NCBI GenBank assembly: GCA_002299915.1
Contig: DBOG01000043.1
Span: 9,330 to 25,884, forward strand
Direction of reading: 5' to 3'
DNA from: Proteobacteria bacterium UBA652
GTDB taxonomy: Bacteria; Pseudomonadota; Gammaproteobacteria; Nitrosococcales; Methylophagaceae
Length of the DNA stretch: 16,555 nucleotides
The notes under the pieces are model-generated. The model saw only the letters and a program-made list of their open reading frames with translations, was not told the origin of the DNA and made no database searches. Below, piece by piece: positions 1-7,744 of the stretch (the stretch's first letter is position 1; each line of letters begins with the position of its first letter). A program made the position numbers and the translations under genes.

Positions 1-939
1 ATTATTCGCCTATGGACCGCCTCATCAGATTATAGCGCTGAGATGCATGTGTCGGATGAAATTCTGAAACAAACGGCAGATTCATATCGCCGGATCCGAA
101 ATACGGCGCGTTATTTATTATCTAATTTATATGATTTTAATCCTGCGACTGATTGTGTGGCAATGGCGGATTTATTGCCACTAGATGCGTGGGCTTTGGC
201 GCAGGCAGATGCGGCGCAGCAGGCTATTTTAACGAGTTATGATAGCTATCAATTTCATCAGATCTATCAGAGGATTCATCATTTCTGCGCGCAGGAAATG
301 GGTAGTGTGTATCTAGATGTAACCAAAGATCGCCAATATACGATGCAAGCGAATAGTGTGGGTCGTCGCTCTAGCCAAACGGCGATGTATCATATTCTTG
401 AGGCGTTAGTACGCTGGATGGCACCCATTTTGAGCTTTACTGCCGATGAATTGTGGACACATTTACCGGGTGAACGGGCGGAGTCTGTTTTCTTGAGTGA
501 GTGGTATACCCATTTGGCGACTACAGACAGTACGCTAAGTGATACCCATTGGACACAGCTGTTTGCCGTGCGTGATGCGGTATCAAAAGCACTTGAAGTG
601 ACACGGAATACAGGCAGCATTAAAGGCGGCTTAACGGCAGAAGTGAGTTTGTATGCGGATGCTGAATTGAAAGCCATATTAGCTAGCTTAGGCGAAGAAT
701 TGAAATTCTTGTTGATTACATCAAAGGTTACGCTGAATGACTTTAATGATCGTGATGCCGATGCAATAGACAGCGAGATGGCGGGTTTGGCGATTAAAGT
801 TATGCCTGCTACTAATGAACGTTGTGATCGTTGCTGGCATCAAGTTGTATCAGTGGGTCAACATGCGGCACATCCTGAATTATGTGACCGTTGTGTCAAT
901 AATATTGAGGGCGACGGTGAACACCGTCAGTTTGTATAA
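1..939 (+). CDS. ileS: Isoleucyl-tRNA synthetase, C-terminal third (5' truncated by window edge)
   Basis: IleS charges tRNA-Ile with isoleucine in the cytoplasm. The reading frame is open from base 1, so the gene enters from upstream; the 312 visible residues compare with about 940 in full bacterial IleS. The catalytic HIGH/KMSKS core and editing domain lie outside the window. Visible parts are the anticodon-binding helical domain, beginning SDEILKQTADSYRRIRNTAR, and the C-terminal zinc-binding tail. The tail has two CxxC pairs, CDRCWH and CDRCVNN, with 'GDGEHRQF' near the stop as in E. coli IleS. The stop at 937-939 lies 4 bases before the chosen lspA ATG, the usual ileS-lspA coupling. No oddities are seen. 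Identity is secure; only the 5' end is unknown. Confidence 0.97.
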   Translation: MIRLWTASSDYSAEMHVSDEILKQTADSYRRIRNTARYLLSNLYDFNPATDCVAMADLLPLDAWALAQADAAQQAILTSYDSYQFHQIYQRIHHFCAQEMGSVYLDVTKDRQYTMQANSVGRRSSQTAMYHILEALVRWMAPILSFTADELWTHLPGERAESVFLSEWYTHLATTDSTLSDTHWTQLFAVRDAVSKALEVTRNTGSIKGGLTAEVSLYADAELKAILASLGEELKFLLITSKVTLNDFNDRDADAIDSEMAGLAIKVMPATNERCDRCWHQVVSVGQHAAHPELCDRCVNNIEGDGEHRQFV

Positions 940-943
940 GCGT

Positions 944-1492
944 ATGCCGATGTTGAAATGGCTGTGGTTGAGTGTAGTGGTGGTGGTATTAGACCAGCTT
1001 AGTAAGCAGTGGATAGTATCGTTACTGGTATTACATGAAAAGTGGCCCATTTTTCCCGATCCTATTTTGGTAAAAGAATTAGCCATGCAGAATCAGCTGC
1101 CTGCGTATGGATTTAACTTCACGGTAGTTCATAATTATGGTGCCGCATTCGGTTTTTTAAGCAATGCGGGGGGGTGGCAATTTTGGTTTTTCCTGACGAT
1201 TGGCGTGGTGGTAACTGTGATGATTATCCGTTGGCTAGCAAAGTTAGCACCGACGGCTAAATTAGAAGCGATGAGCTATGGTCTATTATTGGGCGGGGTA
1301 GTTGGTAACATTATTGATCGGATCTGGCATGGTTATGTGATCGATTTTCTGCAATTTTATGCGAATTTCTTGAAGCCAATATTAGGCGGGTCTTATTTTC
1401 CTTCCTTTAATCTGGCCGATTCAGCTATTTTCTTAGGGGTGGTGTTACTGATATGGGATATGGTGCGTGATATGCGCGGGCAGAAAGCCTAA
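944..1492 (+). CDS. lspA: Lipoprotein signal peptidase (signal peptidase II)
   Basis: An inner-membrane aspartic protease that removes signal peptides from diacylglyceryl-modified prolipoproteins. Four hydrophobic segments are visible, at about residues 5-20, 77-96, 110-123 and 160-172. The catalytic aspartates fit D134 in VIDF and D159 in NLADSA; N64 in the HNYGAAFGF motif is also conserved. At 182 residues it is longer than E. coli LspA (164): about 20 extra residues lie between the first helix and N64, and about 6 lie between the two catalytic Asp. The start is uncertain. ATG 944 gives MPMLKWLW but has no good ribosome site. GTG 917, inside ileS and preceded by GAGG at 907-910, would add 9 residues; ATG 950 is also possible. 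The TAA shares its last base with the hisC ATG. Confidence 0.95.
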   Translation: MPMLKWLWLSVVVVVLDQLSKQWIVSLLVLHEKWPIFPDPILVKELAMQNQLPAYGFNFTVVHNYGAAFGFLSNAGGWQFWFFLTIGVVVTVMIIRWLAKLAPTAKLEAMSYGLLLGGVVGNIIDRIWHGYVIDFLQFYANFLKPILGGSYFPSFNLADSAIFLGVVLLIWDMVRDMRGQKA

Positions 1493-2589
1493 TGTCTTCT
1501 ATGCCTACCGCGCTTGATTTGGCGTTGCCATCTATTGCGACATTGCAGCCTTATCAACCAGGGAAACCTATTTCCGAATTAGCGCGTGAGTTAGGCTTAA
1601 GCCATATCGTTAAGCTTGCTTCGAATGAAAATCCCTTGGGGCCATCGCCAGCTGTCTTAGCCGCGATTACAAAGGCGAGCGCAGAGATCAGCTTATATCC
1701 TGATGGCAATGGTTTTGCGTTGAAAGCGGCGCTGGCAAGTTATTATGCAGTTGATGCCTCACAGATCACCTTGGGCAATGGTTCAAATGATATTTTAGAG
1801 TTGATTGCACGGGCGTTTGTATCCCCCGCGGATGAAGTGCTATTTTCAGAGCATGCCTTTGCAGTTTATCCACTAGTGACGCAAGCGATTGGTGCTACAG
1901 CAGTGATTGCACCTGCCAAAGACTTTGGTCATGATTTAGCTGAAATGGCTGCGCGGATCACGGCCAAAACAAAAGTTATTTTTATTGCGAATCCGAATAA
2001 TCCAACGGGAACGTATTTATCTGCTGATTTACTGGAAGACTTTATTGCTCAGGTACCGAAGCAGACGATTGTGGTATTAGATGAAGCGTATGTGGAATAT
2101 GGGGATGAGGGCAATACGAGTATTGGATGGTTTGCGTGTTATCCGAATTTAATTATTAGCCGGACTTTTTCTAAAGCTTATGGTTTAGCGGGTTTGCGGG
2201 TGGGGTATGGTTTGTCTTCACTTGAGGTGGCGGATGTATTGAACCGTATTCGCCAACCTTTTAATGTTAATAGCCTGGCATTGGTTGCGGCAGAAGCTGC
2301 GTTGGCTGATCAAGATTATATTGTAGCGTCGAAAACCAATAATGATCGGGGAATGACTTATTTAAGCAACGCTTTAGAGGAATTGGGGCTTGCGGTGATT
2401 CCGTCACGAGGAAATTTTATTACGGTTGATGTACAACAATCGGCTGGGGTGGTTTATGATGCATTATTACGAGAAGGGGTGATTGTGCGGCCAGTCGCGA
2501 ATTATGGCTTGCCGAATCATTTGCGGGTGAGCATTGGTTTGCCCGAAGAAAATCAACAGTTTATTTCGGCATTAACAAACGTATTATGA
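1492..2589 (+). CDS. hisC: Histidinol-phosphate / aromatic aminotransferase
   Basis: A PLP-dependent class I/II aminotransferase of the HisC family, 365 residues, which is the usual length. The catalytic lysine is K228 in SRTFSKAYGLAGLRVGYG. Other cofactor and substrate motifs are SNENPLGPSP (44-53), LGNGSND (94-100), NPNNPTG (167-173) and DEAY (197-200). The canonical role is histidinol-phosphate synthesis. Placement directly before tyrA and aroA, with a 4-base overlap into tyrA (ATGA) and no histidine gene nearby, matches the 'hisHb' gene of the pseudomonad aromatic supraoperon. That enzyme is broad-specificity and also transaminates aromatic keto acids such as prephenate or 4-hydroxyphenylpyruvate, so an aromatic role is inferred here. 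Start ATG 1492 overlaps the lspA stop by one base; ATG 1501 is an alternative. Confidence 0.93.
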   Translation: MSSMPTALDLALPSIATLQPYQPGKPISELARELGLSHIVKLASNENPLGPSPAVLAAITKASAEISLYPDGNGFALKAALASYYAVDASQITLGNGSNDILELIARAFVSPADEVLFSEHAFAVYPLVTQAIGATAVIAPAKDFGHDLAEMAARITAKTKVIFIANPNNPTGTYLSADLLEDFIAQVPKQTIVVLDEAYVEYGDEGNTSIGWFACYPNLIISRTFSKAYGLAGLRVGYGLSSLEVADVLNRIRQPFNVNSLALVAAEAALADQDYIVASKTNNDRGMTYLSNALEELGLAVIPSRGNFITVDVQQSAGVVYDALLREGVIVRPVANYGLPNHLRVSIGLPEENQQFISALTNVL

Positions 2590-3449
2590 TATTTGAACGA
2601 TTATGCATTATTGGTGTGGGGCTGATTGGCGGCTCACTATCACTGGCTCTGAAACAAGCGGGGCAGGTGGGTGAGGTTGTAGGTTATGCGCGCACGGCAG
2701 AAACACGCCAGCAAGCCTTAGACTTAGGCATTATTGATGTGGCAGCAGATACACTAGCCGAGGCGGTACGGGATGCTGATGGGATATTTATTGCGGTGCC
2801 TATGGGGGCGATGGAATCAGTGTTAGCTGACATTGCACCACATATTTCAGATAAGGTCGTTATGACTGATGGCGGCAGTGTTAAAACACCTGTGGTTAAG
2901 GCCGCTTACGCAGAACTAGGCGATAAAGTGCAGCGGTTTGTGCCAGGACATCCGATTGCCGGCACTGAAAAAAGTGGGCCGAATTCAGCATTTGCAACGC
3001 TTTATCAGCAACACCAAGTTATCCTCACGCTATTGACAGATACCGCTGATGATGCGGTGGTGACAGTGCGTGCGATGTGGGAAGCAGTAGGCGCGGTGGT
3101 GACAGAAATGGATCCTACGCAGCATGATGCTGTGTTAGCAGCAACTAGCCATTTGCCACATGTATTAGCCTTCAATTTAGTTGATGTGTTGGCGCAACAT
3201 GATGATTGCCAGAAGGTATTGCGTTATGCGGCGGGCGGCTTTCGTGATTTCTCACGAATTGCCTCCAGCGATCCCGTGATGTGGCGCGATATTTGTATCA
3301 GTAACCGCGATGCGATGTTGGCGTTATTAACAGAGTATCGTGCAGGATTAGAGACGATATCTGCGGCGATTGCATCGGGCGATGAAGATTATTTATTATC
3401 GGTATTTGAACGTGCAAAAGCGGCGCGTGACACACGATTTACAGAATAA
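2586..3449 (+). CDS. tyrA: Prephenate/arogenate (cyclohexadienyl) dehydrogenase
   Basis: Catalyses the oxidative decarboxylation of prephenate and/or arogenate in tyrosine synthesis. The 287 residues form a monofunctional TyrA: no chorismate mutase domain is fused at the N terminus and no ACT domain follows. The Rossmann motif GVGLIGGSL is at 10-18. Active-site signatures are S98 in GGSVKT, H122 in GHPIAGTEKSG, H189/H192 in SHLPH and the RDFSRIASSDP segment with R224. After strand beta-2 the sequence reads VVGYARTAETR, with Ala at 35 where NAD-specific enzymes usually carry Asp, followed by Arg; this may relax or shift cofactor preference towards NADP (inference). It overlaps hisC by 4 bases and lies 12 bases before aroA. 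In several pseudomonads tyrA and aroA are fused; here they are separate. Confidence 0.94.
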   Translation: MIFERLCIIGVGLIGGSLSLALKQAGQVGEVVGYARTAETRQQALDLGIIDVAADTLAEAVRDADGIFIAVPMGAMESVLADIAPHISDKVVMTDGGSVKTPVVKAAYAELGDKVQRFVPGHPIAGTEKSGPNSAFATLYQQHQVILTLLTDTADDAVVTVRAMWEAVGAVVTEMDPTQHDAVLAATSHLPHVLAFNLVDVLAQHDDCQKVLRYAAGGFRDFSRIASSDPVMWRDICISNRDAMLALLTEYRAGLETISAAIASGDEDYLLSVFERAKAARDTRFTE

Positions 3450-3461
3450 AGGTAGAAAATA

Positions 3462-4781
3462 GTGAGCAGCGAACAAAATATAATTTACCAAGTGCAACCG
3501 GGCGGAAAATTAACGGGGACGTTACGCGTACCAGGTGATAAGTCGATTTCGCATCGTTCTATCATGTTGGGATCACTGGCAGAAGGGGTGACAGAGGTCA
3601 GTGGTTTTTTAGAAGGCGATGATGCATTAGCGACCTTGGCGACATTTGAAGCTTTGGGGGTGAAAATTGAACGCCCCGCTGCAGAGAAATTACGGATACA
3701 TGGTGTGGGCATGCAGGGCTTAACTGCACCTGAAAAAGACTTAGATGTTGGTAACTCAGGCACCTCGATTCGCTTGCTGAGTGGTTTGTTAGCAGGGCAA
3801 ATGTTTAATAGTACCTTAACGGGTGATAGCTCATTATCGGGTCGACCCATGCAGCGAGTGACGGATCCTTTGGCGTTAATGGGTGCGATGATTGCCAGTG
3901 CTGAAGGAAAACCGCCTTTACACATTATGGGCGGCATGCCACTAGCAGGGATCCATTATGATTTGCCAATGGCCAGTGCACAGGTTAAATCATGTGTGTT
4001 GTTAGCGGGGATGTATGCGGCAGGTAAAACCAGTGTCACAGAACCGGCACCGACGCGTGATCATACCGAACGGATGCTGACAGGGATGGGATATGAAGTC
4101 GAAGTCAATGGTGATACGGTCAGCCTTGAAGGCGGCGGCAAGTTAACGGCAACAGCGATTAATGTGCCAGCCGATATTTCCTCAGCCACTTTCTTTATGG
4201 TCGGTGCGGCCATTGCGGAAGGCTCTGATATTACCTTGCAACATGTTGGGATCAATCCTACGCGTATCGGCATTATTAATATCCTGACTGCAATGGGTGC
4301 GGATATTACGCTATCGAATGAACAAGAAACAGGTGGCGAGCCTGTGGCCGATATTCGCGTACGTTATGCACCCTTAAAAGGGATTCAAATTCCAGCGGAT
4401 CAAGTGCCATTAGCGATTGATGAATTCCCGGCAATCTTTATTGCTGCAGCATGTGCGGATGGGCAAACCGTGTTAACGGGCGCGGAAGAATTACGCGTTA
4501 AGGAAAGCGATCGTATTCAAGCGATGGCAGATGGTTTACAAATATTGGGGATTGACGCGCAATCAACCACTGACGGCATTATTATCAATGGTGGTGTGAT
4601 TGGCAGTGGGGAAGTGAATAGCTTAGGCGATCACCGCATTGCGATGGCATTTGCGATGGCAGGATTACAAGCTGGCGGCACGATTTTTATCAATGATTGT
4701 GCCAATGTGGCAACCTCCTTTCCCAATTTTATTGCGTTGGCGAATAATGCGGGTTTAGAGATTGAATCTATTTATGCGTAA
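3462..4781 (+). CDS. aroA: 5-enolpyruvylshikimate-3-phosphate synthase
   Basis: Step six of the shikimate pathway: transfers the enolpyruvyl group of PEP to shikimate-3-phosphate. The 439 residues give a full-length enzyme. Substrate-binding residues K27, S28 and R32 lie in PGDKSISHRS. The PEP-loop motif is NSGTSIR (98-104), retaining the glycine at position 100. GDSSLSGRPMQRVTDPL (121-137), DEFP (320-323) and RVKESDR (345-351) resemble the Bacillus/Pseudomonas type (class II-like) more than the E. coli class I enzyme. The start is GTG 3462, supported by AAGG at 3449-3452 with 9-base spacing. The 3' end overlaps cmk by 8 bases, implying translational coupling. In pseudomonad nomenclature this position is called aroF. 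Confidence 0.96.
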   Translation: MSSEQNIIYQVQPGGKLTGTLRVPGDKSISHRSIMLGSLAEGVTEVSGFLEGDDALATLATFEALGVKIERPAAEKLRIHGVGMQGLTAPEKDLDVGNSGTSIRLLSGLLAGQMFNSTLTGDSSLSGRPMQRVTDPLALMGAMIASAEGKPPLHIMGGMPLAGIHYDLPMASAQVKSCVLLAGMYAAGKTSVTEPAPTRDHTERMLTGMGYEVEVNGDTVSLEGGGKLTATAINVPADISSATFFMVGAAIAEGSDITLQHVGINPTRIGIINILTAMGADITLSNEQETGGEPVADIRVRYAPLKGIQIPADQVPLAIDEFPAIFIAAACADGQTVLTGAEELRVKESDRIQAMADGLQILGIDAQSTTDGIIINGGVIGSGEVNSLGDHRIAMAFAMAGLQAGGTIFINDCANVATSFPNFIALANNAGLEIESIYA

Positions 4782-5442
4782 TCATTTGATTCCCGTACTG
4801 ACGATTGATGGCCCCAGTGGTTCGGGCAAAGGCACGATTGCACAAAGAATGGCACAAAAATTAGGCTGGCATTACTTAGATAGTGGTGCCATTTATCGCG
4901 TGCTGGCGGTAGCGGCAATGAAACATCATATTGACCTAGCAGATACTGCGCAACTAACAACTTTAGCAAGTAATTTAGATTTAAATTTTAAATTTGATGA
5001 TCAGGGGCTCAAAGTGTTGCTAGAAGGTGAGAATGTAACAGATACTATCCGTACAGAACAGATGGGTAATGCGGCTTCAAAGGTCGCGGCGCAGCCAGCC
5101 GTACGTAGTGCTCTACTCGAAAGACAGCGTGATTTTAAACAAGCGCCTGGGCTAGTAACAGATGGTCGAGATATGGGCACTGTGGTGTTTGAAGAGGCGC
5201 CTTATAAAGTGTTTTTGACTGCAAATTCAACCGCAAGAGCGGAAAGAAGATATAAGCAGTTGAAAGAGAAAGGGATTGAGAGTATCCTTGCCGACCTTAC
5301 ACGTGAAATCTCCGAACGAGATGAGCGTGATAGTCAGCGCAGTGTCGCGCCCTTATGTGCGGCTGAAGATGCATTAGTATTGGATTCAACTGCATTGACT
5401 ATAGAAGAAGTATATACGCAGGTGTTAGCGCTCGTCAGTTAA
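4774..5442 (+). CDS. cmk: Cytidylate kinase
   Basis: Phosphorylates CMP and dCMP with ATP, feeding pyrimidine salvage. The 222 residues compare with 227 in E. coli. Seen in the sequence: P-loop GPSGSGKGT (from residue 13), the CMP-binding DSGAIYR, and DGRDMGTVVF followed by a lid-type basic segment (RAERRYKQL). The chosen start is ATG 4774, giving MRNHLIPVLTIDGPSGSG, which puts the first beta strand at the expected distance. An in-frame TTG at 4762 is possible but less likely. The 8-base overlap with aroA, and rpsA next downstream, reproduce the conserved aroA-cmk-rpsA order. No terminator is visible between cmk and rpsA, so read-through into rpsA is plausible. Confidence 0.95.
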   Translation: MRNHLIPVLTIDGPSGSGKGTIAQRMAQKLGWHYLDSGAIYRVLAVAAMKHHIDLADTAQLTTLASNLDLNFKFDDQGLKVLLEGENVTDTIRTEQMGNAASKVAAQPAVRSALLERQRDFKQAPGLVTDGRDMGTVVFEEAPYKVFLTANSTARAERRYKQLKEKGIESILADLTREISERDERDSQRSVAPLCAAEDALVLDSTALTIEEVYTQVLALVS

Positions 5443-5597
5443 ATTGGTGCGCTGAATGCTGTATTTGGTGTCTATTAACTAAATATTTTTAGGTGATAGT
5501 TTTTTTAATTAACCCGTTCAGAATTATTATGGACGGATATTTTTAGCGGTAGCGTAATCGTCAGTCATGGCGCTGTGCACTATCAAGGATAATTATA
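5443..5597 (+). promoter_or_regulatory. rpsA upstream region and mRNA leader with a small hairpin
   Basis: A 155-base gene-free stretch. CCGTTC (5514-5519) can pair with GGACGG (5531-5536), one pair being T-G, around an 11-base AT-rich loop. The rpsA ribosome site AAGGA is at 5585-5589, 8 bases before the ATG. Ribosomal protein S1 represses its own mRNA through a structured leader in E. coli, so a similar role is possible, but the sequence alone does not show it. I could not identify a convincing sigma-70 promoter here, although AT-rich blocks around 5475-5512 could hold one. Confidence 0.35.
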
Positions 5598-7262
5598 ATG
5601 AGCGAAAGCTTTGCAGATCTTTTTGAAGAAAGTTTAAATTCAACCCCGATGCAAATAGGGAAAATTGTTACAGGCACCGTTGTTGGTGTGACTAGTGACA
5701 TGGTGATGGTCAATGCTGGCCTTAAATCTGAAAGTGCGATTGCAATTGAAGAATTTGCCAATGAAAAAGGCGAAATCACAGTTGAAGTTGGTGATTTAAT
5801 TGATGTGGTACTAAAATCATTGGAAGATGGTTTTGGTGCAACCCAATTATCACGTGAAGAAGCGAAAGCAGCAGAAGCATGGATCACATTGGAACACGCA
5901 CTTGAAGCTGATGAAATCATCAAAGGTGTTATCTCAGGTAAAGTTAAAGGCGGTTTCACCGTTGAATTGGAAAATATTCGTGCTTTTCTACCGGGTTCAC
6001 TGATTGATGTGCGCCCATTGCGTGATACTAGCCATCTTGAAGGTAAAGAATTAGAATTTAAACTGATCAAATTGGATCGTCCTCGTAATAATATCGTCGT
6101 ATCTCGTCGAGCAATTATGGAAGCTGAAAATAGTGTTGAACGCGAAGCGTTGCTTGAAACCTTGGAAGAAGGCAAGAACGTTAAAGGCGTGGTTAAAAAT
6201 CTTACTGATTACGGTGCATTCGTTGACTTGGGCGGTATTGACGGTCTATTGCATATTACGGATATGGCATGGAAGCGTGTTAAACACCCATCAGAAGTGG
6301 TCACCATTGGTGAAGAAATTGAAGTTCAAGTATTGAAATTCGATAAAGAAAAAGAGCGTGTATCGCTTGGTTTGAAACAAATGGGTGAAGATCCATGGCA
6401 AGATATTGCACGTCGCTATCCAAACAGCAGCCGTCTGCAAGGTAAAATCACAAATATTACTGATTACGGTTGTTTTGTTGAGATTGAAGAAGGCGTTGAA
6501 GGCTTGGTACATATGTCTGAAATGGATTGGACCAACAAAAATGTTCACCCATCTAAATTAGTGCAAGTGGGCGAAGAAGTTGAAGTAATGGTATTAGAAA
6601 TTGATGCCGATCGTCGTCGTATCTCATTAGGTATTAAGCAATGTAAAGGCAATCCATGGGAAGATTTCGCAATGTCACACAATAAAGGTGACAAAGTGAA
6701 AGGATCAATTAAATCGATCACTGACTTTGGTATTTTCATTGGTTTGCCAGGTGATATTGATGGTTTGATTCACTTATCCGATTTATCTTGGGATGAAGTG
6801 GATGAATCAGCCATTCGTGAATATTCGAAGGGCGATGAAATCGAAGCCGTTGTATTGGCTATCGATCCTGAACGTGAACGTATTTCACTAGGCATCAAGC
6901 AGTTAGAAGATGATCCTTACTCTAACTATATGACTACAAACCCACGTGGTAGTGTTGTAACAGGTAAAGTGACAGAAGTTGATGCACGTGGTGCAGTGAT
7001 TGAATTAGCAGACGGCATCGAAGGGTATGTTCGAGTTGCTGATATCTCTCGCGAACGTACTGAAGATGCAAGCAAGGTTTTATCTATTGGTGATGAAATT
7101 GAAGCTAAAATAACGGGTACACGTAAAGATCGTACGCTAACACTTTCGATTAAAGAAAAAGATGCGAAAGAAGAAGCTGATGCAATTAAAGAGTACCAAA
7201 CAGACGCTTCTGCAAGTGGTACATTAGGTGACTTGCTGAAAGCGCAAATGGAAGATAAATAA
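5598..7262 (+). CDS. rpsA: 30S ribosomal protein S1
   Basis: S1 binds mRNA and brings it to the 30S subunit for initiation. The 554 residues (E. coli 557) hold six S1 OB-fold repeats, at about 20-86, 104-170, 191-259, 278-347, 365-434 and 451-518. The central repeats show the typical pattern ITDYG.FV / IDGLLHITDMAW / RVSLGLKQ, and PW after the third and fourth marks the repeat boundaries. The first two repeats are the divergent ribosome-binding type. Codon choice looks more uniform (GAA, CGT, GGT) than in neighbouring genes, as expected for high expression. The start is fixed by AAGGA 8 bases upstream and by MSESFADLFEESL, the conserved N terminus. It is complete with no anomalies. Confidence 0.98.
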   Translation: MSESFADLFEESLNSTPMQIGKIVTGTVVGVTSDMVMVNAGLKSESAIAIEEFANEKGEITVEVGDLIDVVLKSLEDGFGATQLSREEAKAAEAWITLEHALEADEIIKGVISGKVKGGFTVELENIRAFLPGSLIDVRPLRDTSHLEGKELEFKLIKLDRPRNNIVVSRRAIMEAENSVEREALLETLEEGKNVKGVVKNLTDYGAFVDLGGIDGLLHITDMAWKRVKHPSEVVTIGEEIEVQVLKFDKEKERVSLGLKQMGEDPWQDIARRYPNSSRLQGKITNITDYGCFVEIEEGVEGLVHMSEMDWTNKNVHPSKLVQVGEEVEVMVLEIDADRRRISLGIKQCKGNPWEDFAMSHNKGDKVKGSIKSITDFGIFIGLPGDIDGLIHLSDLSWDEVDESAIREYSKGDEIEAVVLAIDPERERISLGIKQLEDDPYSNYMTTNPRGSVVTGKVTEVDARGAVIELADGIEGYVRVADISRERTEDASKVLSIGDEIEAKITGTRKDRTLTLSIKEKDAKEEADAIKEYQTDASASGTLGDLLKAQMEDK

Positions 7263-7271
7263 AATTGAGAC

Positions 7272-7302
7272 TGGCGGTGTTATCCAATAGCACCGCCACT
7301 TT
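7272..7302 (+). terminator. Probable terminator after rpsA
   Basis: TGGCGGTG (7272-7279) pairs perfectly with CACCGCCA (7291-7298), and further weak pairs inside close the loop to about five bases. The stem is strong and starts 10 bases after the rpsA stop. The following CTTTC is a poor T-tract, so termination may be partial or the hairpin may instead stabilise the 3' end. Confidence 0.6.
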
Positions 7303-7327
7303 CACACACTCAAATAATAGATTATAC

Positions 7328-7354
7328 TTGTCAGAATATTGGCGTTGCTAATAT
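7328..7354 (+). promoter_or_regulatory. Candidate sigma-70 promoter for ihfB
   Basis: TTGTCA (7328-7333) and TAATAT (7349-7354) resemble -35 and -10 hexamers. TG at 7346-7347, one base before the -10, makes it an extended -10. The spacer is 15 bases, shorter than optimal. The site lies after the rpsA hairpin and about 85 bases before the ihfB ATG. Confidence 0.45.
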
Positions 7355-7439
7355 GCGTTTGCAGGTATAAATCAGAATAACAATACAAACTATGTTATTG
7401 TTATCACTAAATTAAAGACACACAAGTTAGGTAAACAAC

Positions 7440-7730
7440 ATGACAAAATCTGATCTTATTGATGCAATGGCTGACAAGCAATCACTACTAAGTTATCGTG
7501 ATGTGGAATTAGCGGTGAAATTAATTCTTGATCAAATGAGCAATAGCTTATCGACGGGTGAACGCATTGAAATACGTGGCTTTGGTAGTTTTACCTTGCA
7601 TCATCGCGCGCCAAGAATTGGCCGCAACCCTAAAAGTGGTGAATCGGTTTCTTTAGGCGAAAAATATGTACCGCATTTCAAACCAGGTAAAGAATTACGT
7701 GATCGGGTGAATACAGCAGCTGGTAACTAA
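7440..7730 (+). CDS. ihfB: Integration host factor subunit beta
   Basis: The beta half of the IHF heterodimer, which bends DNA sharply at specific sites and acts in recombination, replication initiation and sigma-54 promoters. The 96 residues are full length. ERIEIRGFGSF (41-51), the beta-arm GRNPKSG (61-67) with the intercalating proline P64, and KYVPHFKPGKELRDR (75-89) are typical. The N terminus MTKSDLID distinguishes it from HU and from IHF-alpha. TTAGG at 7427-7431 gives a ribosome site 8 bases before the ATG. Location after rpsA is conserved across gammaproteobacteria. The usual following genes lapA and lapB are not here; an Mth938-like gene follows after 14 bases. Confidence 0.97.
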   Translation: MTKSDLIDAMADKQSLLSYRDVELAVKLILDQMSNSLSTGERIEIRGFGSFTLHHRAPRIGRNPKSGESVSLGEKYVPHFKPGKELRDRVNTAAGN

Positions 7731-7744
7731 GCACTAAACAGTGG

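Noticed and set aside
3756..3776. Possible natural glyphosate tolerance of AroA
   Set aside because: The enzyme is class II-like, but the PEP-loop keeps glycine at position 100 where the tolerant CP4 enzyme has alanine. Sequence alone does not support a tolerance claim.
3485..3937. Minus-strand open frame of 150 codons inside aroA
   Set aside because: Antisense shadow of conserved EPSP synthase motifs, with no ribosome site and no recognisable domain.
5561..6175. Long open frame on the minus strand (204 codons) inside rpsA
   Set aside because: It lies wholly antisense to the well-defined S1 gene and its start. The translation is low-complexity, Ser-rich and matches no family I recognise; it reflects rpsA codon bias.
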